NCBI GenBank assembly: GCA_937910835.1 | Contig: CALEMG010000564.1 | Coordinates: forward strand, 1-16,874 | DNA length: 16,874 nucleotides | DNA from: an uncultured Alphaproteobacteria bacterium | Lineage (GTDB): Bacteria > Pseudomonadota > Alphaproteobacteria > Sneathiellales > Sneathiellaceae | Direction: 5' to 3' | Notes under the pieces: model-generated | What the model was told of the DNA's origin: nothing | The model's database searches: none | Seen by the model: the letters and a program-made list of their open reading frames with translations, nothing else | Shown: piece by piece, positions 13,379 to 16,874 of the stretch | How the letters are laid out: each line of letters opens with the position of its first letter | Position numbering within the stretch: position 1 is the first letter of the stretch | Translations under genes and position numbers: made by a program

Positions 13379-15055
13379 TTAGCTGTTGAGCCAGACTTTA
13401 TAGAACTGGTGGTACTGGGTCGGATGCGCTTCCACATTCATGACCTTCTCGCTGGCCAGGAAGAACTTCGGCTGCCAGATCGGCTGAATGATGATGGCAT
13501 CATCCTGGAGGATTTTCTCAACTTCCTCCATGGCGGCCTTACGTTTTTCCGCATCAACCAGCGATTCCGCCTTATCGAGTGCCTTTTCGAAATCGGGATT
13601 GTTGTACCCGGTTTCGTTCCACGGAACGCCCGCGCGATAGGCAAGGCTAAGCACCATGGTGCCGAGCGGACGATGGGTCCAAGCAGTGATACCGAACGGC
13701 GTCGGTGCCCAGACTTCCCAGTATTTGGAAGCCGGCATCAGGTTGAGGTTCAGGGTAATCCCCGCTTCCGCCGCCTGATCTTTGAGGATTTCGCAGACCT
13801 GCTGCTGCCATGGGCCGTTGGTGTTACCAACATCAATGGTCAGCTCCAGTCCGTCCGGATATCCCGCTTCAGCCAGCAGAAGTTTAGCTTTGGTGATATC
13901 CCGCTCGCGGCGGTTCAGGGCGTAATATTCCGGGTGGATCGGCGAGACATGGTGATGCTCACCCACATCGCCGCGGCCCTGATAGACAAGTTCGTTATAT
14001 TTCTCTGCATCAACACAGGCCATCAGGGCCTGACGGACGCGCTTGTCGTCGTACGGCTTTTGCGTGATATTCTTGCGCATTACGCCGGTCTGGGCAGTCC
14101 GAGCTTCGAGGATCTTCATGCCCGGAATGGACTGCGCCATGCCGAGGGAGGCGATATCGAACTCATAGTTCATATCCACCTGACCAGAGGCGACGGCAGC
14201 CAGCTGAGCCGCAGAACCTGCGCCATGGTCAAAGTAATGGATTTCGTCGAGATAGACTTCCCCGCCCCAGTAAGGCTGGTCAACCCGTTTCAGGATCGCT
14301 TTTTCACCAACGGCGAAATCAACGAGGGTGAACGGGCCCGTGCCATTCGGCTGCTCTACAATATTGCCCTTGAAGTCGCGGTGGACGATCATCGTCGGAT
14401 TGTTATAAAGGTTCTCCGGAATGGAAAGAACCGCCGAATTCAGGTTAAGGCGGATGGTATGGTCATCGACTTTCTCAATCGCGCCCGGCGGCATCGTCTT
14501 CGTTGCCTTGTCGCCCTCGCCCGAGCTTGTCAGCATGCTATCGAACAGGCCGACGTTGGACGAACCGGTTGCCGGATCGAGCCAGCGGGTGAAGTTGAAC
14601 ATCACGTCATCGGCGTTGAAGTCATCGCCGTTATGCCACTTAACGCCCTTGCGGAGATTAAATGTCCAGGTCTTGAGATCGTCGGACGCGGACCAGCTTT
14701 CCGCCAGATACGGACGGGTCACATTGTCGGCGCCGGTGATCACCAGATATTCGCACATCTGGCGGGCAACGTTCGACGGCGGTGTCCAGCTATAGACGGC
14801 CGGATCGTTCATTTCCTGAACTTCCATGGAGACCTTCAGGATGCCGCCTTTTTTAGGCTCGGCTGCTTTCGCTTCAATCGTGGGGTCCGCTATGCCGACA
14901 ATGGAATAGGCGGCGGCGGCCGACAGGCCGAGCAGGGTTGAAGTTCTCAGGAACTCCCGGCGGTCCATCTTGCCGCTCTTGAATTGTTCCGTGACGTCTT
15001 CGATCATGGGATGGATGCGCCCTGGCGCTTCATGGTCCATCTTTTTAACTGACAT
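13379..15055 (-). CDS. Peptide/nickel-type ABC transporter substrate-binding protein (family 5) with Tat-like signal
   Basis: This periplasmic binding protein of 558 residues belongs to SBP family 5 (DppA/OppA type). The N-terminus is long: about 30 polar residues, then DRREFLRTSTLLGLSAAAAYS, a twin-arginine signal (RR at 32-33), with likely cleavage after KAA. Core features include WTFNLRKGVKWHNGDDFNADDVMF, GTGPFTLVDF, YWGGEVYLDEIHY and VRQALMACVDAEKYNELVYQGRGD. It binds the peptide or similar ligand and delivers it to the permeases. I chose the ATG at 15055 because of the AGGGAG site; a TTG at 15076 is possible but would include that site in the coding part. A probable attenuator follows. 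Confidence 0.93.
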   Translation of the reverse strand: MSVKKMDHEAPGRIHPMIEDVTEQFKSGKMDRREFLRTSTLLGLSAAAAYSIVGIADPTIEAKAAEPKKGGILKVSMEVQEMNDPAVYSWTPPSNVARQMCEYLVITGADNVTRPYLAESWSASDDLKTWTFNLRKGVKWHNGDDFNADDVMFNFTRWLDPATGSSNVGLFDSMLTSSGEGDKATKTMPPGAIEKVDDHTIRLNLNSAVLSIPENLYNNPTMIVHRDFKGNIVEQPNGTGPFTLVDFAVGEKAILKRVDQPYWGGEVYLDEIHYFDHGAGSAAQLAAVASGQVDMNYEFDIASLGMAQSIPGMKILEARTAQTGVMRKNITQKPYDDKRVRQALMACVDAEKYNELVYQGRGDVGEHHHVSPIHPEYYALNRRERDITKAKLLLAEAGYPDGLELTIDVGNTNGPWQQQVCEILKDQAAEAGITLNLNLMPASKYWEVWAPTPFGITAWTHRPLGTMVLSLAYRAGVPWNETGYNNPDFEKALDKAESLVDAEKRKAAMEEVEKILQDDAIIIQPIWQPKFFLASEKVMNVEAHPTQYHQFYKVWLNS

Positions 15056-15064
15056 ATTAGATAA

Positions 15065-15070
15065 CTCCCT
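15065..15070 (-). promoter_or_regulatory. Shine-Dalgarno that sets the binding-protein start
   Basis: AGGGAG on the minus strand lies 9 bases before the ATG at 15055. A TTG at 15076 lies upstream of it, so the longer version would read through this site. Confidence 0.65.
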
Positions 15071-15076
15071 ATCCAA

Positions 15077-15640
15077 TTAATTTTTCGATTTGTGGTTACT
15101 TGATTAATCTTGTTCTAATAATACGACTGTCACATTTTTTTGACGGCCTTTTTGTTCATTTTGCGACCATAATTTTCCTGTTCAACGCAAATAATGCCGC
15201 AATTTCAACCATTTTTATCTTAGTTGCCGCACAGCATAGTGAAACGAAGGGCCGCTCGTCAATGGAGATAACAAAAAATATTATTTGATTGAAAAATTAT
15301 TATAAAAATCGGAAAAATCAAATTATCTAAAGTAAAAAAATGATATAAATATAATATATTTTCGGTTATTTACTTTAAATAAGTTTATCTAATTTAAATG
15401 TTTTTTATTGACAAGTTTACCGAAAAGCAACGACCGCGTGTTTATCTAAATCATACCAGTTTTATATCTTTATTTTATTTATCTATCATGCGCGTTTGAC
15501 GTGCCATTTTGCGAAAAAACTTGTCCTCCGTGCGACAATCCGTTCCTCCCTCTCACATCCCGTAAAGGATAAGAAGCGGCACGGGAAAGTCAAATGGGGC
15601 GGAAAGAAATAGTCATAATCCCTGCACACCAGCGGGCAAT
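15077..15640. promoter_or_regulatory. AT-rich upstream region of the ABC operon with repeated TTATCTAA motif
   Basis: This 560-bp stretch has no convincing gene. It is strongly AT-rich, particularly between 15270 and 15480. TTATCTAA occurs at 15323-15330, 15385-15392 and 15442-15449, and once more as TTAGATAA at 15057-15064 over the binding-protein ribosome site. A perfect TTGACA on the plus strand (15408-15413) has no matching -10. No clear minus-strand promoter for the operon could be picked out. A 62-codon hydrophobic frame at 15100-15288 has no ribosome site and looks accidental. Confidence 0.5.
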
Positions 15641-15662
15641 AAAAAACCCGGCACTGGCCGGG
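15641..15662 (-). terminator. Terminator of the second VPLPA-CTERM gene
   Basis: CCCGGC-ACTG-GCCGGG (15647-15662) is followed on the minus strand by TTTTTTATT. This is a strong rho-independent terminator, about 24 bp after the stop at 15686. Confidence 0.85.
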
Positions 15663-15685
15663 CTTTCATTTAGGTGGCGCACGCG

Positions 15686-16291
15686 TTACGCGGTAGCAGT
15701 GTGTAGCGCCTTCATCTTACGCCGCCGCTTCAGCCCGAGCAGTGCAACCAGCCCTGCCCCAAATGCCCAGACCGCGCCGGGCAATGGCACGGCTGAGATT
15801 TCTGCGACTTCCCATGTTGGAAAGGAGAGGTCATATCGACCTTGATCAGTTAGGAAGAGCCAACCAGCTTGGTCGATGCAACTTGAGCAAAGTCCATAAT
15901 CATCCTTCACTGCATTAGGGCCGGCATAGGAGATACTACGAATGCCATTCGCATCCCCACCAGCAAACCAACTAATCAAGTCTCCGCCCGAGAGCCCCAA
16001 TCCCCCAATGCCAGCGGTGAGGTCATTGAAGCTGCCTGAGGCGCCGGACAAGTTGTAATTGAACAACAATTTTGTCTCAAAACCAGATCCCGGCAAATCA
16101 TCTACACCGGTAGGCGTCAGATCAACGGAATTACCCCCATTCAAATCCAATCCTGCGGTATCGTATGTGAAGTACCCGTCATAGGTTCCATCTCCCACCG
16201 TGCCGCTATAATCAACGCGGTAGAAAGCTGCATTGGCGGCGCTTGACAACATCAGGCTGCCGAGCAAGGCCAGTCCGAGTAATTTTTTCAT
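15686..16291 (-). CDS. Secreted VPLPA-CTERM (PEP-CTERM-type) sorting-domain protein
   Basis: This protein has about 201 residues from the ATG at 16291. A GTG at 16303 in the same frame is less likely, since the G-run just before the ATG serves as the ribosome site. A signal peptide (MKKLLGLALLGSLMLSSAANA) is followed by a Gly/Ser/Asp-rich body with YDGYFTYDTAGLDL and an LCSSCI pair of cysteines. The tail is ISAVPLPGAVWAFGAGLVALLGLKRRRK, then KALHTATA. The motif, hydrophobic helix and basic cluster are those of the proteobacterial PEP/VPLPA sorting signal. The ten residues after the basic cluster are longer than usual. The body's function is unknown. It probably forms its own transcript, ending at the strong terminator at 15641. 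Confidence 0.9.
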   Translation of the reverse strand: MKKLLGLALLGSLMLSSAANAAFYRVDYSGTVGDGTYDGYFTYDTAGLDLNGGNSVDLTPTGVDDLPGSGFETKLLFNYNLSGASGSFNDLTAGIGGLGLSGGDLISWFAGGDANGIRSISYAGPNAVKDDYGLCSSCIDQAGWLFLTDQGRYDLSFPTWEVAEISAVPLPGAVWAFGAGLVALLGLKRRRKMKALHTATA

Positions 16292-16353
16292 GGAAACCCC
16301 CACGTCATGATTGAATGCATAAACGAATCTTTATCGATTCCTAATATGCAATA

Positions 16354-16383
16354 GATTTACGACAATTTTTATACAACTGTCAA
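16354..16383 (-). promoter_or_regulatory. Possible promoter of the VPLPA-CTERM gene
   Basis: On the minus strand a perfect TTGACA (16383-16378) is followed 18 bases later by TAAATC (16359-16354). The -10 matches only three of six positions. The GAATC/GATTC dyad lies between it and the start. Confidence 0.3.
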
Positions 16384-16479
16384 TTTGTTGTTTTTAAAAG
16401 ATAATTAACCTTAAAAATTAACCATAGCAGTTTCCGGTTGAGATTTAGCTGCGTCTCTCAGTAGGTCGATAGCGGCGGA

Positions 16480-16508
16480 TTTACATTGCATTAACGGGGC
16501 TGTATAAC
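16480..16508 (+). promoter_or_regulatory. Sigma-70-type promoter of the acyl-CoA dehydrogenase gene
   Basis: TTTACA (16480-16485), exactly 17 bases, TATAAC (16503-16508). Each hexamer matches the consensus at five of six. The start codon is 35 bp downstream, and an AGAGGAAG ribosome site lies between. Confidence 0.6.
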
Positions 16509-16543
16509 GAAACGAACAAAAACAATAACAAGAGGAAGCTGTC

Positions 16544-16874
16544 ATGCAGCGCGAACTTTTCAGTGAAGAACATGAACTTTTCCGGGCCTCTGCCCGCCGC
16601 TTTGTCGAGGAGCGGATTGTCCCTTTCCATGCCCAGTGGGAGAAAGATGGTCAGGTGAGCCGTGAGGTTTGGCTTGAAGCCGGGGAAAACGGCTTTCTTT
16701 GTTGTTCAGTGCCGGAGGAATATGGCGGCGCGGGTGGCGATTTCCTGTTTGGCGCGATCTTTCTGGAAGAACTCGCCCGTGCCGGGACCAGCGGCCCCTC
16801 CTTCCATCTGCATTCGGAGATTGTCGCGCCTTATATCACCGCCTATGGCACGGAAGAGCAGAAAAAGCACTGGC
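16544..16874 (+). CDS. Acyl-CoA dehydrogenase, N-terminal part (3' truncated by window edge)
   Basis: An open frame runs from the ATG to the end of the window and encodes 110 residues. It shows the N-terminal helical domain of acyl-CoA dehydrogenases: LFSEEHELFRASARRFVEER (5-24), a linker, NGFLCCSVPEEYGGAGGDFL (49-68), then EELARAGTSGPSFHLH and IVAPYITAYGTEEQKKHW, the typical end of the alpha domain. Full-length members have about 380 residues, so roughly 70 percent is missing, including the FAD-binding core and catalytic glutamate. The enzyme would oxidise acyl-CoA to trans-2-enoyl-CoA with FAD; the chain specificity cannot be read. Two adjacent cysteines at 53-54 are unusual at this position. 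The upstream promoter is well formed. Confidence 0.93.
   Translation, partial: MQRELFSEEHELFRASARRFVEERIVPFHAQWEKDGQVSREVWLEAGENGFLCCSVPEEYGGAGGDFLFGAIFLEELARAGTSGPSFHLHSEIVAPYITAYGTEEQKKHW

Larger units (their letters stand above)
16304..16543. other. 240-bp divergent spacer with promoters
   Basis: AT-rich spacer between the VPLPA-CTERM gene and the acyl-CoA dehydrogenase. It contains GAATC/GATTC arms (16325-16329 and 16336-16340), a repeated AATTAACC (16405-16412 and 16419-16426), and the two promoter candidates listed separately. No gene is seen. Confidence 0.5.

Noticed and set aside
13409..14941. 510-codon open frame on the plus strand opposite the substrate-binding protein
   Set aside because: It is a shadow of the well-supported binding-protein gene; its translation has no recognisable domain and no ribosome site.
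15100..15288. 62-codon hydrophobic frame upstream of the importer operon
   Set aside because: No Shine-Dalgarno, AT-driven hydrophobic composition, and it lies in the probable regulatory region.
15408..15413. Perfect TTGACA on the plus strand in the AT-rich gap
   Set aside because: No acceptable -10 at 16-18 bp and no plus-strand gene follows closely.
15290..15480. AT-rich stretch considered as a replication origin or transfer origin
   Set aside because: No DnaA-box cluster, iterons, or neighbouring replication genes are visible.

Overview
The window looks like chromosomal DNA from a free-living alphaproteobacterium, probably marine or environmental and Rhodospirillales/Sneathiella-like. 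This rests on the style of the proteins (peroxiredoxin, DUF2202 ferritin-like, AzlCD, NIPSNAP and two VPLPA-CTERM proteins), GC-rich coding DNA with AT-rich gaps, and dense gene packing. The taxonomic placement is an inference from gene content only. No tRNA, rRNA, CRISPR array, transposase or integrase is visible.

Layout. (a) 1-1290: the 3' end of a DUF6629-like membrane protein, then a NIPSNAP protein divergent from an ArsR-type regulator. (b) 1290-2704, minus strand: a ZIP metal transporter and a DUF2238/YjdF membrane protein, coupled by a 4-bp overlap. (c) 2858-4511, plus strand: a stress cluster of a general-stress-17M-like protein, a 1-Cys peroxiredoxin and a DUF2202 ferritin-like protein. 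(d) 4554-5548: the AzlC/AzlD branched-chain amino-acid exporter pair. (e) 5561-7094: a DUF1330-like barrel protein divergent from a TetR repressor, with two near-identical operator-like boxes between them, plus a small VOC protein. (f) 7095-7548: a gap that holds a decayed 3' fragment of a second azlD and, further on, an orphan promoter followed by two hairpins, a possible small RNA. (g) 7549-8319: an unrecognised single-pass membrane protein. (h) 8480-16291, minus strand: a complete peptide/nickel-type ABC importer operon (binding protein, two permeases, one fused double ATPase) bracketed by two genes for secreted proteins with VPLPA-CTERM sorting tails. A 0.6-kb AT-rich region lies upstream of the importer and contains a recurring 8-bp motif. 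(i) 16544 to the end: the 5' part of an acyl-CoA dehydrogenase with a good sigma-70-type promoter.

How it fits together. The left third is a stress and detoxification neighbourhood: metal uptake, peroxide reduction, ferritin-like iron handling, and two small alpha/beta-barrel proteins each paired with its own divergent repressor. The right half is an oligopeptide-type uptake operon beside exosortase-type surface proteins. I see no clear undescribed multi-gene system. The most unusual signals are the displaced azlD 3' end with its 20-bp exact repeat, the candidate small RNA beside it, and the repeated TTATCTAA motif upstream of the importer.
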